From the NCBI GenBank assembly GCA_012845835.1, contig JABAKD010000002.1:24098518-24162517 (forward strand): a DNA stretch of 64,000 bases, given 5' to 3'. Below, piece after piece: positions 1 to 11,099 of this stretch (positions are counted from its first letter, which is position 1; each line of letters begins with the position of its first letter). Source of the stretch: Undaria pinnatifida (lineage: Eukaryota; Sar; Phaeophyceae; Laminariales; Alariaceae). The position numbers were made by a program, and so were the translations under genes. The notes under the pieces are model-generated. The model was not told the origin of the DNA. It searched no databases and saw nothing but the letters and a program-made list of their open reading frames with translations.

Positions 1-1629
1 TGTATTATACTTGGTCGGTTATTTTCCGGGCATCTCACGTGTGCGCGAGCTCTTGACTACCAAGTTTTAGTGGTGGCGTCTTCTCCTTGCATGGATTTCA
101 ACATAATGCGGTGTACGAAGTCGCAAGGCGGACGGCCGACGTCATCGGGTGTGTGTGTGGGCCAACAGGGTCAACCGTTGCACGCGTGTAGCGGGACTGT
201 CACTCCCTCCTTGTCTCTTTGCCCCAGCCTTTTCCCCGCCATCCATCAATACCTAACCCAATACTGGAACCTGTCCTGACCACGGACTTGATTGCGCGAG
301 TTAATGTAACAACAACAACAACAACGACAACAACAGCAAGAACTATAGCACGTGTACGTGGGGTGTGCGAGCTACGTATGGTGCGAGCTATGTATGGTTG
401 CAGCGGTTCTTGCTGTGTGCGGAAGGGGTGTTGCCGTGATTGCTCTGAAGGGATCCGAAAAATGAAGGAATATGACAGCGTGTCGTTCTATGGATGCTAC
501 GTGACGTTGTGCCCATGGTTGAGATTCGGTCAGAAATTGAAAGGCTATGGGCCGTGAAAAGCCTGGGCCAGAGTCGGTCCGCATGGTGTATTTTGCGAAA
601 AGCGTTATGGGTCGCGTCAGAAAACGGTGACGGCCGAGCTGAGAAGCCGCGGTACGATATACCGCAAGGAGTTGGTGTCAACAACCGGTACGAGGCTGAG
701 TTGGCCAATCAGCATCGTGGATCGGGGTCAAAAACCTAGGTGTATTCTGCTGTACCGCACGGTGGCGCGGAATGGTGGCGGTATACCGCTTTCTGTCGTC
801 TGCCCGTCGATAAAGGTTGATTTTCCTCTTTGCAAGCCGCACGATACGCCGGCCGTCCGTTTTTACAGATAGATGTATTGTTCTTCTGAAGATACATGAC
901 TCGCATGGATGTTGCCAGGTTGCAGGTTGACTTTCACCATTTTATGGCCCAGGGCTCACCGTTTTATGGCATACCGACGTCCGACTTATACGCCCATCAG
1001 ACGTGGCCAACGTTACCCCCGTCTAGTTCAGAAATACACAAGAAGACAAGAAGATGTACATTGCCCCACGGGCAACGGATCAATAAACAATCATATCACC
1101 CCCACATCATGCAGTACAACCAACAGATCACTGAGCAGTACCACTGTTGGAGGCCAGGACACATTGGGCCATTCGGAGCATGTGGGAGCCCTTTGTCTCC
1201 ATGCTCGCCCCCGCCCCCCCTCCCCCGGCCAGAATGTCCTCAAACCCACGGAACAACTCGGGCAGTTGGAACACGCTACCACGCTAACAACGTATGTTTG
1301 ACGTGCGTATGCCCGCCCGCGCAGGGCGTCGCGGCCCTTTGGCGATGTACCTATATAGCCGATTTCATATCCTTGGACCCGCCGTCTACTGATGATACCC
1401 GCGAAAGAATGCGGCACACAGGACGCGCATGGATCCACAGATGTCCCAACCATATTTTGTGGTGTGATCAACAGCGGCGCTCTGTTGGTTGTGTGTTGTC
1501 GCTCCGTGAGGCATGAAATGTATGCGGTTGTCCTGTTTTGTTTTCTATACAAGGTTGACGGGTTGACGTTGCTGGCTCGCCCTGTATGCACAATCAGAAT
1601 ATGTTTGTTTTTTCTTCTTTTCACACATC
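1..1629. other. No supportable gene; unique-looking sequence
   Basis: Open frames here are short, overlap on both strands and lack a convincing exon boundary or domain. A small (AAC)n run lies near 306-336. Nothing else is recognisable. Confidence 0.5.
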
Positions 1630-1916
1630 TACCTTCCAGCTTCTGGACAAGCCGTGGTCACACGTGTCGTCCCGTCTCACCCCCGGTGCTTGCGTTCATT
1701 TTTTATCGCATATAGGGTTCAGAAAGCCCACTGCTCGTCGATTTTTCATCGAGTGTTGCTAAACTCACGCTCTCGCGCTTTCCCCAAGTCAATTTGTGCA
1801 CAAGAAAAAGTCCCCACGAATTCATCCGAGTATGTATGCACTCGGGGGTACTCCAACTCACGAAACTGACCTATACCAGGCTCGAGGATACCCTGATACG
1901 CCACCGGGGCGACCGG
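1630..1916 (-). mobile_element. tRNA-derived SINE, copy 1 (minus orientation)
   Basis: About 285 bp shared with copies at 11860, 16071 and 32928. The head lies at the high-coordinate end; read on the minus strand it begins CCGGTCGCCCCGGTGGCGTA. The A-box-like stretch is kept, but the B box is damaged (GTTGGAGTACCC instead of GTTCGAATCC), so this copy is probably transcriptionally dead. The tail at 1630-1670 (CCAGCTTCTGGACAAGCC on plus) is the part shared with the short fragments at 7398 and 56996. Confidence 0.8.
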
Positions 1917-3446
1917 GCTATATATGCATCGCTAAGGGTGAATATAGCCCATGCGCCCCTATTTAGTATACTGTACTAGTATAGTAGTAGCACACCGATA
2001 TACCTGGTACCAGGTCCCTACCCGACCAGAAGCCTAAGCCCTAACCCAGCTTACCTAGACCGAAAATTATTAGGGGTGGGATCAGGGTGTGCATCAAATT
2101 CACAATGCTTTGGGTGGGGGTGCTTCTTATACACACCCGTAGAGGGGTGTATATACATTTTTCAATGCGCGATGGACAGGCTAGAAACTTCCTGCCGGGT
2201 CGTTCGTGGTAATTTTCGACCTTGCACGTCAGCCTAGACTAGACCAACCCGACCCCATGTCTAACCCCGACCCCAACCTTTGTTGGGGCTCGAGCTGAGG
2301 TCTGCAGGCAGGGGCTGTCGCGCGGCTCCGCAGCGTGTTTTGTGGCGTTGTTTTATTTCCCGACAGAAACGGGCGGCTTCAACCCTTTTTTGCCACTCAC
2401 AACAAAAAAATCCTACACTAATTTCAATTAGTCTGTTCGCAGAAAACGTGAGTGCAGTTCTGAATGGAGGTAAAGGCCGCCCTCGACCGAATCAGACCAA
2501 CGACGGGCAGGAAGTTGTTTTCGGCTGCGCATCCTGCGTTTGGGTCAAATCAGCGTTGCTCAGGTCTGATGAGCGTATCGCTCGGCGCTCTGTATCCAGC
2601 AAAACGGTTTAACCCCTAGGCCATAAACACTGTAAAGCGGTGAAAATCAATTTGAGTACAAGTAGTCAGGAGCAGGTGTACCGTAGGAATTTGTGACCAG
2701 ACACGGTACGGCGGTGGCGTGGCCAATGAGCACTGCCGAATCACAAGGTGTATTTCTGTGGCGTGACGCAGAACTCTCCCGGTATACTGTTTTATGACCC
2801 AATTCCGTATTTCATGTGTTATCTAAGACTGCCATGTATTGGGTCCCTGTTGTGTGTGCTATTTAAGACTGGTACGATTGGTGTTCGCACCGAGTAAAAT
2901 AAGGTGGATTGCACGTGGGTGCAAAAACTACCGAGCGTTTACGGCTTTGACGGGATAGCAATGGATATACCATTTACCAAGGGTGCCACTTTCCCGGCAG
3001 ATGCTTTGCGTGGATGATGTGCAGCTTGTGTAACCGGTATATATGCATTTTTTTCATGCGAGTAGCGAAACGCCAGCCATCGATGTGTTGTGTGCGCGTG
3101 TTGTCTTTCGCAATAAGCTGTATTTTGCGCTCAACGACGTCCGGCAAGCACACCCAGGATCGCTTTATCACGGTATTGATTGTCCTATAGAGATATTTGC
3201 CTACAAGTTTTGCGGTAACAAAAATGATGCTGGGTGGCTGGCGCCTGTATTGCACCTAGCATGTCAATTAACTGCGGTAGTAAAAGAAAGCGCGCATCAA
3301 GAACAACCACAACGAGAGAAGAAACGGCGAATCGCTTGGTTCGCCGTCGAACCTTGCCCCAACCTGGCGTGTACTCACCGCTACGAAGGACAAAAAAAGA
3401 AGTAGTTGCAGGTTGTTACCTCATTTGGCGTCGACGGCAGGACTGT
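1917..3446. other. No supportable gene
   Basis: Short overlapping ORFs only. Local dyads such as TACCTGGTACCAGGT near 2001-2015 and CACCCGTAGAGGGGTG near 2134-2150 are visible. No domain or splice pattern supports coding. Confidence 0.45.
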
Positions 3447-3625
3447 AATTTTTTTTTTTTTTTTAATTTTCAATTTAGTTTTTTTTCATTTATTTATTTA
3501 TTCATGTTTTATGTATTTATGTATTTATGTATTTTTTGTTTATTCATTTATTTATTTATTTATATATTTATTCACTTATTCATTTATTTATTTGTTCACA
3601 TATTTATTTATTCACTTATTTATTC

Positions 3626-3656
<31 letters not shown>

Positions 3657-3660
3657 ATCA
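3447..3660. repeat. Poly-T plus (TTTA)n AT-rich low complexity
   Basis: A T-run at 3450-3463 is followed by about 180 bp of TTTATTTATTCA-type tetranucleotide repeat. A matching short stretch occurs at 5036-5068, on the other side of the LINE fragment. Confidence 0.85.
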
Positions 3661-3668
3661 TTATTTTT

Positions 3669-3767
3669 GCCCTCCGACGGTGTAGCGTAGATGCCTTTCC
3701 GATATAAATCGAATATCCTTCCATAAAGCAGCAGTAACACCTGATATGAAGTCGAATGATCGCACCA

Positions 3768-3862
<95 letters not shown>

Positions 3863-3978
3863 GTTGTTGTAATTAGTGCCCTCCGACAACGTAGCGTAGG
3901 TGCCTTTCCGATATAAATCGAATATCCTTCCTTACAGCAGCAGTAGCACCTAATATAAAGTCGATTGATCGCACCATA
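3669..3978. repeat. ~100-bp direct duplication around an (ATT)n microsatellite
   Basis: Units at about 3669-3768 and 3880-3978 are close copies (shared core CGATATAAATCGAATATCC). They flank about 31 ATT triplets at 3770-3862. The array sits just beyond the 3' end of the minus-strand LINE fragment, so it may be LINE 3' tail sequence, because many LINEs end in microsatellites. Confidence 0.75.
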
Positions 3979-4092
3979 ATGCAGTGGTATCTTCTGCCAA
4001 CCATTTGCCCATGTCCTTTCCCCACATCTTCTCCTTTTATCTACCATCTTCTTCCCTATATATACCTGGTATGTTATAGCTGAGAATCCATC

Positions 4093-5034
4093 TTAATCCT
4101 CATCAACAGTGCCACCCCAGGGCAGTGACCGTAGTCCTCCCGATTCTTCCTCCCCTCCCCTCGCGGCCTGACGATCCCTCAGAGATAGTCTATATCGATG
4201 AACTCTGCGCGAAATCGCGACCTGAGTGGTCACAGAAATGATTTGAAATAGTCGCTCCTTGCAAACGCCTTTCCGCGCTAGGGACGATGCGTCCGTCCCT
4301 CCAACGATGCTTGCCGCCACCTGATCTATCAGGTCGCTGCCTTCTTTACCGACGCGCCCAAAGCTCTCCACCGCGAGGGTGGCGAGTTTGTAGCTGCGTT
4401 CGTCGAAGGACACCTGTCCCGGACGAGCGCGGTGGTTGCGCTTGCGCGCCTCGGAAGTGGAAGCCGCTGATCCGTTTCGATCCGCGCTTCCTGCCCGCAT
4501 GTGGACCCCTGCTTGTGGGTCCGCATACGTCACGTCGAGGAGTATCGACTTGTCGCGATACTCCGGTGCCGTAGCATCTCTTAGTCCACCTGCCTCAATC
4601 ACGATGTCCATTCGCAAATCCCTGTCTGCGTGGAACGGGGCTCCGCTTTCCACCTGGTGGCAGACGGACATGCTCTTAAGGGTGCGGGAGAGCGCGTGCA
4701 CGAGGGGTTGGTGCTGGTTCACTCGCGCGCCCGCTCGGTGACCCAATCGCGCATGCCGCGTATTAACCTCCGCTTCACCGCAGCATGGGCATCTCGCCGC
4801 GAGGAATTCCTCCATCCCCAGAAATCTCTTCCCCGCAGTCACGAACTCTGATGCAGGGATGGTTCTAGCTGAGTCTGCAGGTCTCGCCCTTAGGAAAGCG
4901 GCAGCCCCTGATCCCGATTGACTCCGTTGCCGGGCCCTGGCCAAGTCTCGTGTTTCGTCGCCTTGAGATTCGCTTGTGTCTTGCTGGGGCCTCGTCTCGG
5001 GGAGCTTGTCCAGCGAAGAGACGTATCTCTCATG
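4093..5034 (-). mobile_element. 5'-truncated non-LTR retrotransposon, C-terminal ORF2-type fragment
   Basis: The minus frame is open for about 310 codons from about 5034 down to a stop at 4093. No ATG is needed at the upstream end; codon 4944 is TTG (Leu). The protein carries a Cys/His cluster, CPCCGEAEVNTRHARL, of the CCHC type found after the reverse transcriptase in LINE-like elements, followed by LLDVTYADPQAGVHMRAGS, STSEARKRNHRARPGQVSF and QVAISRRVHRYRLSLRDRQ, which I recall from algal and oomycete retroelement proteins. The final Cys of the knuckle appears to be replaced (TRHARLGHRAG). The reverse transcriptase and endonuclease are absent; at about 5035 the frame abuts AT-rich (TTTA)n sequence, the usual picture of 5' truncation on insertion. 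Family placement is from memory; the intact 300-codon frame suggests a fairly young copy. Confidence 0.65.
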
Positions 5035-5069
5035 TATTCATTCATCTATTTATTCATTTATTTATTTAC

Positions 5070-5950
5070 TAGTGGTACTCCATGGTGGGTATGCCTGTTG
5101 CCGGCCGGATGGCGGACAAGAATAAATTGGTGCTGTATAATCCTCTGCACGATGTAAGTACTAAAATGAATAAAAAATAACAGGGCAGTACGGTAGTAAA
5201 GGTATCATCCTCTGTAATGGAACTCCCGACGAATGCCTGTTGCCGGCCGGTATGGCGGACAAGAACAAATTGGTGCTGTATCATCCTCTGTACGTAAGTA
5301 CTAAAAAGAACAAAATAATGACGGCAGTACGGCAGTACGTACGGTAGTAAAGGTATCATCCTCTGTATGCAAGTACTATTATACAAGAACAAAATAATAT
5401 CAGGGCAGCAGTACGGCAGTGCAGCAGTACGTACGGTAGTAAAGGACAGAGGAGTGCAGCAGTGGGGACGGTGGTACTCCTAAGCACCAGCGGGAGGCCG
5501 GTATTTTAGAAACAAAGAAAAAGGTTCATCTCCCACAGGACGAAAAAAGACTCCCACGTACAGAACGGCCCTCCCATCCACCACGGATTAATAACTGCAG
5601 TGCTGGATTGAGGAGGTCGCGCCTCAATAATACCAACTATACGAAGGCGCATCTCTCTTCTGCTCGGGGATGGGATTGGCTATAGTCGCGGAGGAAAACG
5701 ACGGAGGATACATGGCATCGACAAAGGTATAATCCTCTCTGTAAGTACTAAAAAAATAAATAAATAACAGGGCAGCAGTACGGCAGTGCAGTAGTACGTA
5801 CGGTAGTAAAGGACAGAGGAGTGCAGCAGTGAGGACGGTGGTACTCCCAAGCACCAGTGGGAGGCCGGTATTCTAGAAAAACAACAAAAGGTTCATCTCC
5901 CACAGGACGAAGAAAGACTCCCACGTACGGAATGGCCCACCCACCCACCA
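5070..5950. repeat. Degenerate duplicated blocks rich in CAGCAGTACG
   Basis: A block at about 5399-5580 recurs at about 5767-5950 (shared GTACGTACGGTAGTAAAGGA and GGGAGGCCGGTATT). A second motif, CCTGTTGCCGGCCGG, is repeated at about 5095 and 5237. No coding content is apparent. Confidence 0.7.
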
Positions 5951-6069
5951 CGGACGACGCAGTGCACCCTACACCCACCCACCGACCAAACCTTTACTAC
6001 ATACAGCAGTGCAGCAGTACGTACAGCAGTACACCTGGTACACGGGGGGCAGTTAGTTGGTTGGTTCTT

Positions 6070-6665
6070 GAGGACCTTGTATGAAACAGGAAACAGACGG
6101 GGCGAGTTTCTTTTTTTGACGATACTCGGCCATCTCGGGGAGCGCGCGAGCCGTCATCCCCCCCCCACCAACCCACCACCCACCACCCGCCCACGAACCT
6201 GCCCAATACAGCAGTGCACCAATGCAGCAGTACGTAAAGCAATACACCTGACAGGAGTTGAAAAAAAAAAAAGCGGGCAGCGACGTATGAAACAGGAAAC
6301 AGACGGGGGGAGTTTCATTTTTTGACGATACTCGGCCATCTCGGGGAGCGCACCAGCCGCCGTCCACTCCCCACCCACCCACCACCCACCACCCGCCCAC
6401 GAACCTGCCCAGTACAGCAGTACAGCAATGCAGCAGTAAAATAAAGCAATACACCTGACAGGAGTTCAAAAAAAAAAAGAAGCGGGCAGCGACGTATGAA
6501 ACAGGAAACAGACGGGGGGAGTTTCATTTTTTGACGATACTCGGCCATCTCGGGGAGCGCGCGAGCCGCCGTCCACCCCCCACCCACCCACCACCCACCC
6601 ACGAACCTACCCAGTGCAGCAGTACAGCAATGCAGCAGTACGTAGAGCAATACACCTGACAGGCG
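6070..6665. repeat. Tandem repeat, ~209 bp x 3
   Basis: GAAACAGGAAACAGACGGGG begins at 6081, 6289 and 6498, giving a period of 208-209 bp. Each unit also holds GATACTCGGCCATCTCGGGG, a run of CCACC and a CAGCAGTA-rich end. Frames on the minus strand are shadows of the repeat. Confidence 0.85.
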
Positions 6666-6679
6666 AGCAGTAGCCGATT

Positions 6680-7556
6680 CGTTGGTTACAATGCTCTCGG
6701 GCTGGGCAGGATTTGCAATTGTTTACTATTCCCCGCCACGCCAGGGGCCGAGCGAAGAGCGCTCGCGTTGCCGATTCTGCGCACGGCGAGCGGCGACGGC
6801 TGGACGCTGCTGTGATTGGTCCTGGTATTGTTGTGCTTGCTGTTGACGCAGGCGCGCTTGTGGTCTCGTGTCCATGGCTCTGTCCATGGCTCAAGTGGCC
6901 TAAAAGCAATTGGAAAGTTTAGTTTAGTTGGAGTTCGAAAAAAAAAATAGCGGGCAGCGACGAAGAAAAGCGGGGGGGGGGCAAGCGAGCCGTCCACGGG
7001 AGGGCGGTTTCCACGCTCCCCCCTCGCTGAGGTGGGGCAGCGACGGCCGTTCTTTCGCCGGCACGTCGTAGTGCTGCTGTGCGGATGGGACGTGGCGGCA
7101 CCGCGAGGCGGCCGGAGGCCGGGTGGAGCTCGGGAGTCGCAGCTTTTTTGGGGGGTTATTATAACCAAAATATTTTTAAGGATCCGAAAAAACGCCACGA
7201 CCACGACGTGAGCGTATTTTATAATAATGATTTATTTATTTGTTCATTTATGTATTTTTTTATTCGTTTATTTATTTATTATTGCCAGGTACGTTATTAT
7301 TTTTTTTCTAGTTGTTTATTTATTTTTTTATTTTTCTTCATTTTGTTCAAGTCGCTTCTACTCTCCAGCCCATCTCGTGAGAGGTTTTGCCCTCAGCGAT
7401 CTTCTAGACAACCCGTGGTCACAGGTGCCAAGTGTCATGCCGACAACGCAGTGACGCTGCTGTTGTAGCCTGTAGCATGCAGGATTAGGCGGGGGGTGCC
7501 TTCGGGGAGGCACTATGTGCAACATAACGGCATGGATGGCCAAATCACCTGTATTT
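6680..7556. other. No supportable gene; GC-rich then AT-rich
   Basis: 6700-7140 is GC-rich without a recognisable protein on either strand. 7215-7350 is (TTTA)n-like low complexity. A SINE tail fragment lies at 7398-7436. Confidence 0.45.
7398..7436 (-). repeat. SINE tail fragment
   Basis: CTTCTAGACAACCCGTGGTC resembles the 3' tail of the tRNA-derived SINE (CTTCTGGACAAGCCGTGGTC). Only about 35 bp remain. Confidence 0.5.
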
Positions 7557-7559
7557 TGC

Positions 7560-7715
7560 AACGCGGGTCTCCTCTTTGTAGCTTGTGACCGCGGAGATCG
7601 TCTCTCTAGGAAGAGGTCATCGGCACGGACGTTGGTTGTGCTGGGTGTATTTTATTTGGGTGGCAATATCAGTTTAATGTGAAGAACACACACACAAACA
7701 CACATGGCCTGATTG
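7560..7715 (+). repeat. Dispersed repeat family R2, copy 1
   Basis: About 155 bp containing GAGATCGTCTCTCTAGGA, then CATCGGCACGGA and GGTTGTGCTGGG, ending in an AATATCAGTTTAATGTG stretch and a CACACA tail. The same order of blocks occurs at 10600 (minus), 14107 (plus) and 53540 (minus). No protein or Pol III box was recognised. Confidence 0.75.
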
Positions 7716-7939
7716 GTCGAAGCTGGCCTATTGACGGCCCTCTTGAAAAGTTAAAACGCCACTGAAACGACACACGCGAGCCGCGCGACCGCCCCTGCCG
7801 ACCTATAACCCCCGAAAAGGTGGGGCTACGTACGGTTACGTACGGTTAGGGTTGGGGTCTGGTGCCAGACGTGCACGATAGCGTGCATGTACAAGGTGCT
7901 AGTGTTGGGCATAGGGGGTACCGTATACTACATGAAAAA

Positions 7940-8770
7940 CCAAACCCCGGTGATAACATTTTCAGTTTTTTTGAATATATCACCGGGTGTGGTATCCTGT
8001 GGGGGGTGTGGTCTCGTAAGTGACCTGGGTGATAAAAGTGCAGCTCGCAGGGGCCACGAAGGGGGTGTGATGAACCACGGGGTGTGACAGCACTTCCGCA
8101 CACCCATAGGAGGGCGTAGGGGGGGTGGTAATGAGGGGTGTGATAACACTGCCTGTAAAAAATCGTACTGCTGCCGCGCATCGCCCCGTCCGCGTGCTGG
8201 GAGGCTTGACTGGTGCGTGCTGACGCTTCTGCGGTACTTGTGTGTGCTGCTGCGAGCGAGTCAGCAACTAGCTGCTGAGCCAGTGCGGTGGCTGCCGTGT
8301 TGGCGCCTGTTTTGCTGTGCCAGCTGCTGCTGCTGCTGCCGTCGATTCAACAGCAGCAGCAGGAGCAATAGAAAGAGGAGCCGCAGGTGTGGAAGAAGTT
8401 TGCTTGGGTCGAAAGAACGAGGTGATCGGTTGCGCCTGCACTACAGCGGTCGAAGCAGTTGTCGAAGGAGCGGAGGAGCTGGCGGCGGCATTCTGTTCTC
8501 CCTCCACGTTCGTGTTGTTGGAGGTCTCCATACGGGGTGTTTCCCCGCACACAGAGGGTGTGTGTTGTGTGTGATCCCCAGGCAAATGCTGTATCACCCC
8601 GGTGATAGAAGGAGGGGCCCCGTGAGTGTATGCGGCGTAACCTCAGGGGGTGTGTTATCTTATGTAGCCCGGGTGATATTTCGCCTCCTCGTTATAACTG
8701 TCAAAAAATATCACCGGCGTGTGATTTTCTGTGGGTGGTGTGGTTTCTTATGTAGTACCCGTGTTTCGGC
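7940..8770 (-). mobile_element. Element E1 bounded by TATCACCGG repeats
   Basis: A ~60-bp sequence at 7975-8034 (ATATCACCGGGTGTGG...) recurs as a diverged direct copy at 8708-8766, and further CACCCCGGTGATA dyads occur at 7945 and 8598-8612. Between them lies a short minus-strand ORF (8268-8531). An equivalent arrangement in the opposite orientation lies at 11100-11620, so this is probably a mobile or mobilised unit. Element class is unknown. Confidence 0.5.
8268..8531 (-). CDS. Small ORF of element E1 (87 aa), unknown function
   Basis: The ATG at 8529-8531 gives an 87-residue Ala/Ser/Thr-rich, probably disordered peptide starting METSNN. Its only distinctive feature is AQPITSFFRPK near the middle. 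That resembles short aromatic docking motifs and the N-termini of some transposases, but it is a poor match to a PCNA box because the Gln is misplaced. The ORF of E2 at 11290 starts similarly (MEAT) and has ATITLFF at the matching place. It may be the first exon of a lost transposase; this is inference. Confidence 0.3.
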   Translation of the reverse strand: METSNNTNVEGEQNAAASSSAPSTTASTAVVQAQPITSFFRPKQTSSTPAAPLSIAPAAAVESTAAAAAAGTAKQAPTRQPPHWLSS

Positions 8771-9389
8771 CGTAGCCTGTGTAGCTATATATCGTGCGCT
8801 CGTAATACAAAGGCATGCACATCCTTTTTTTGCCGCATGTGACGTGTGATGTTCCTGCTTAGCGTTTGTACAAATGGTTGTGAACTTACTTGGTTGGCTG
8901 TGTTGCCTGAACCCCGACTGAGATTTTGTTTGTTTTGTAGTACCACCTTGCCGTAGCACTTGTGGACTTGTTTTGCTTTTTCGTGACGACGGGCTAGAAC
9001 GTGACAAATTAGCTAATGATTGTGAAGTCAATCAACACAAACAGCTGACTCACGAACAACTATTAATACCTGGTATTATTTATGCCTGCTGTCGTCGCTT
9101 TGCCCCCCCCCCTGACGCAAAACTTGAAAGCAAAAACGAAGGAGATAACCCTGGAAATATCAAAGAGCACACGTTCGACACTAAAAAAATACCTGGTATG
9201 TAATTATCGGAAAGCAAATGCAATATCAATGGACCTTATTCATACTGTACGTGAGTACACGCCTCCAGTCTCCAGCCGCTCCAACTCCTCCTCCTCCTCT
9301 TGCTGCTGCGGAGCTCGCAGCAGCAGCAACAGCAGCACCAAGCACCTACTTGCTGCTGCAATACCCTACCTGCTTGCTATCTATCTGTC
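8771..9389. other. No supportable gene
   Basis: Two copies of the ACCTGGTA motif are found near 9067 and 9191. No domain is recognised. Confidence 0.4.
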
Positions 9390-9780
9390 ATCCGAAGGGA
9401 GCAAAGATAACGCCAGTGGTCTTTTGGCGGGGGCTTTGCCTGCTGCAGCGGCAGTCCTCGCTCCCGGTTCAACAACGACACACACGAAGAAGGTGACCGT
9501 CGCTGCAAGGCTCGGTCAGAAGATGCTTCAAGTCACGAAGTTTTTACCGGCGGTTCCGTCCGGACCATTGAACGACGGTAAAAGCGTCAACCACTGCTGC
9601 TTGGGTCACAGGAGACGCCAACGATTGTCCTCTGTGCGCCCGCGACGACACCAAGGGCTTCGATCAGTTATTTTGCACAAAAGGCCACGAAGCACACAGC
9701 AGTGGGAGTTGGTTCTCGCTCGCTGCTAGCAGCAGACAAGCGCTGGCGAAGAGTCAGTACGCAGAGGCGCCCGTGTAGAT
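9390..9780 (+). pseudogene. Possible frameshifted coding remnant with Cys/His cluster
   Basis: From about 9390 to 9600 one plus frame looks protein-like (TKKVTVAARLGQKMLQVTKF, VPSGPLNDGKSVNH). At about 9605 coding character moves to another frame, starting VTGDANDCPLCARDDTKGF and continuing DQLFCTKGHEAH to a stop near 9778. CPLC followed by FCTKGHEAH could be a small zinc-binding motif. Either an unrecognised intron or a frameshift separates the two parts. A transposon origin is possible; I do not recognise the family. Confidence 0.3.
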
Positions 9781-9939
9781 ATGCTGCTGTAACTGTCGTC
9801 GACCTTGACCCTGGAGTGCACAGCAGTATCTGGAGCGAGTGTGTGCCTCATATTTTTGTTTACTCGAAGAGCAGGCTGCACTCGGGCAGCTTGTTGGTTT
9901 TTATTACCGCTGGTTGTGTCCCATATTGCACATATCATG

Positions 9940-10330
9940 AGCCGCGCCCCGGGCCGGCCCGTGAAAACACATGGGCCGCCTCACGGGCAGGACGGGCGCC
10001 GTATAGTACTATTGATATTAGCAGTAGAACACCACATTCCATGAGCCACACGGCCCGGGTCGGCTCGTGAAACACGTGGGCCGCGGCATGGGCCGGGGGG
10101 AGCGGCCCATGTAGATGGTCACATCTCGTGGGCCGCGACCCGGCCCGACCCATCAGATTCCGAGATGATGGGCTGCGGCCCGGCCCGTTCCGTCAAGTTT
10201 TCAGATGATGGGTCGCAGCCCGGCCCGGCCCGGCCCGGCCCGTTACATGTCAATATATCACGACACGGACCATCGATTTTCCAAAACCTCGGTCTGGCCC
10301 GGCCCGGCCTGGACTATCGGTCCATACCAA
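9940..10330. repeat. GC-rich CCCGGCCCGG / GGGCCG repeat cluster
   Basis: Several irregular units of 50-60 bp contain GGGCCGCGGC, GCCCGGCCCG and ATGATGGG(C/T)CGC. The pure (CCCGG)n run is at 10219-10243. The sequence is strongly self-complementary. Confidence 0.75.
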
Positions 10331-10599
10331 GCCTTGGGACTTGCATCGGGAGAATACGTCAGCCCTTTGTGCCCTCGTCGACTCGCATCGAGTTGTTGTT
10401 GCTGTCTTCACATTAAACCGTTGTTTACTCCCAACGACGTCAGTACACTCAAGAGTCCGTGCTCATTCATCCTAGAGAGATATAAATTTTGTGGTCACAG
10501 ACGACTATATCTGTAGAATACGATGCTACTCGTTCTCATGACGAAACATGTCGTCAGCGGATCGGCCAAGAGGCCCCGACAGCAGTCCCAACTGCTGTA
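10331..10599. other. No supportable gene
   Basis: AT/GC-mixed sequence without recognisable content. Confidence 0.4.
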
Positions 10600-10765
10600 G
10601 CTCATGGTTTGAATGTGTGTAGTATAGAACAAAATATTAAACTGATATTTCCACCCATCATGTAAATCCAACACAACCAGTGTCCGTTCTGATGCCTCAT
10701 AGAGAGACGAGCTCTGTGGTCACAACCGAGGAAGCAGAGATACACGTCTTGCAAATACAGCAGTC
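10600..10765 (-). repeat. Dispersed repeat family R2, copy 2
   Basis: Minus-strand copy: read in reverse it contains GAGCTCGTCTCTCTATGAGG, CACTGGTTGTGTTGG and AAATATCAGTTTAATAT, in the same order as the copy at 7560. Confidence 0.75.
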
Positions 10766-11099
10766 TAGAAGAATTGGCTATAATAGAGTAAGAAAAGTAG
10801 CGCACATTGTGGGTCTACGAGAACCTTTCCTGTTGCTCTCGTAGAGGCTGTTGTTTGTCGGCGGATGTTTATGGGCGTTGACAAGGAAGGACATCGTCGT
10901 TTTGTTCTGTCTCATTTCAGGGCTCCTCAGACAGAACAAACCTGCTGCTTGTTTCACACACAACCAGCAAGAACCAAGACACAGCTGACAAAAATTTGCT
11001 TCTTGTTTGGTGTGGTTTGGTTGTGCTCGTTCGAAACCAAGGACAAAGATATCACATAGCTACCGTATAAGACGGAAGAATGCACAGGCTCATTAGATA

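Noticed and set aside
5038-5068. AT-rich TTTATTTA stretch as a LINE target-site duplication with 3480-3650
   Set aside because: Both are low-complexity (TTTA)n sequence; a duplication cannot be told apart from chance similarity.
6686-7204. 172-aa minus ORF
   Set aside because: No domain, no splice context, overlaps another open minus frame and a plus frame; GC-driven openness.
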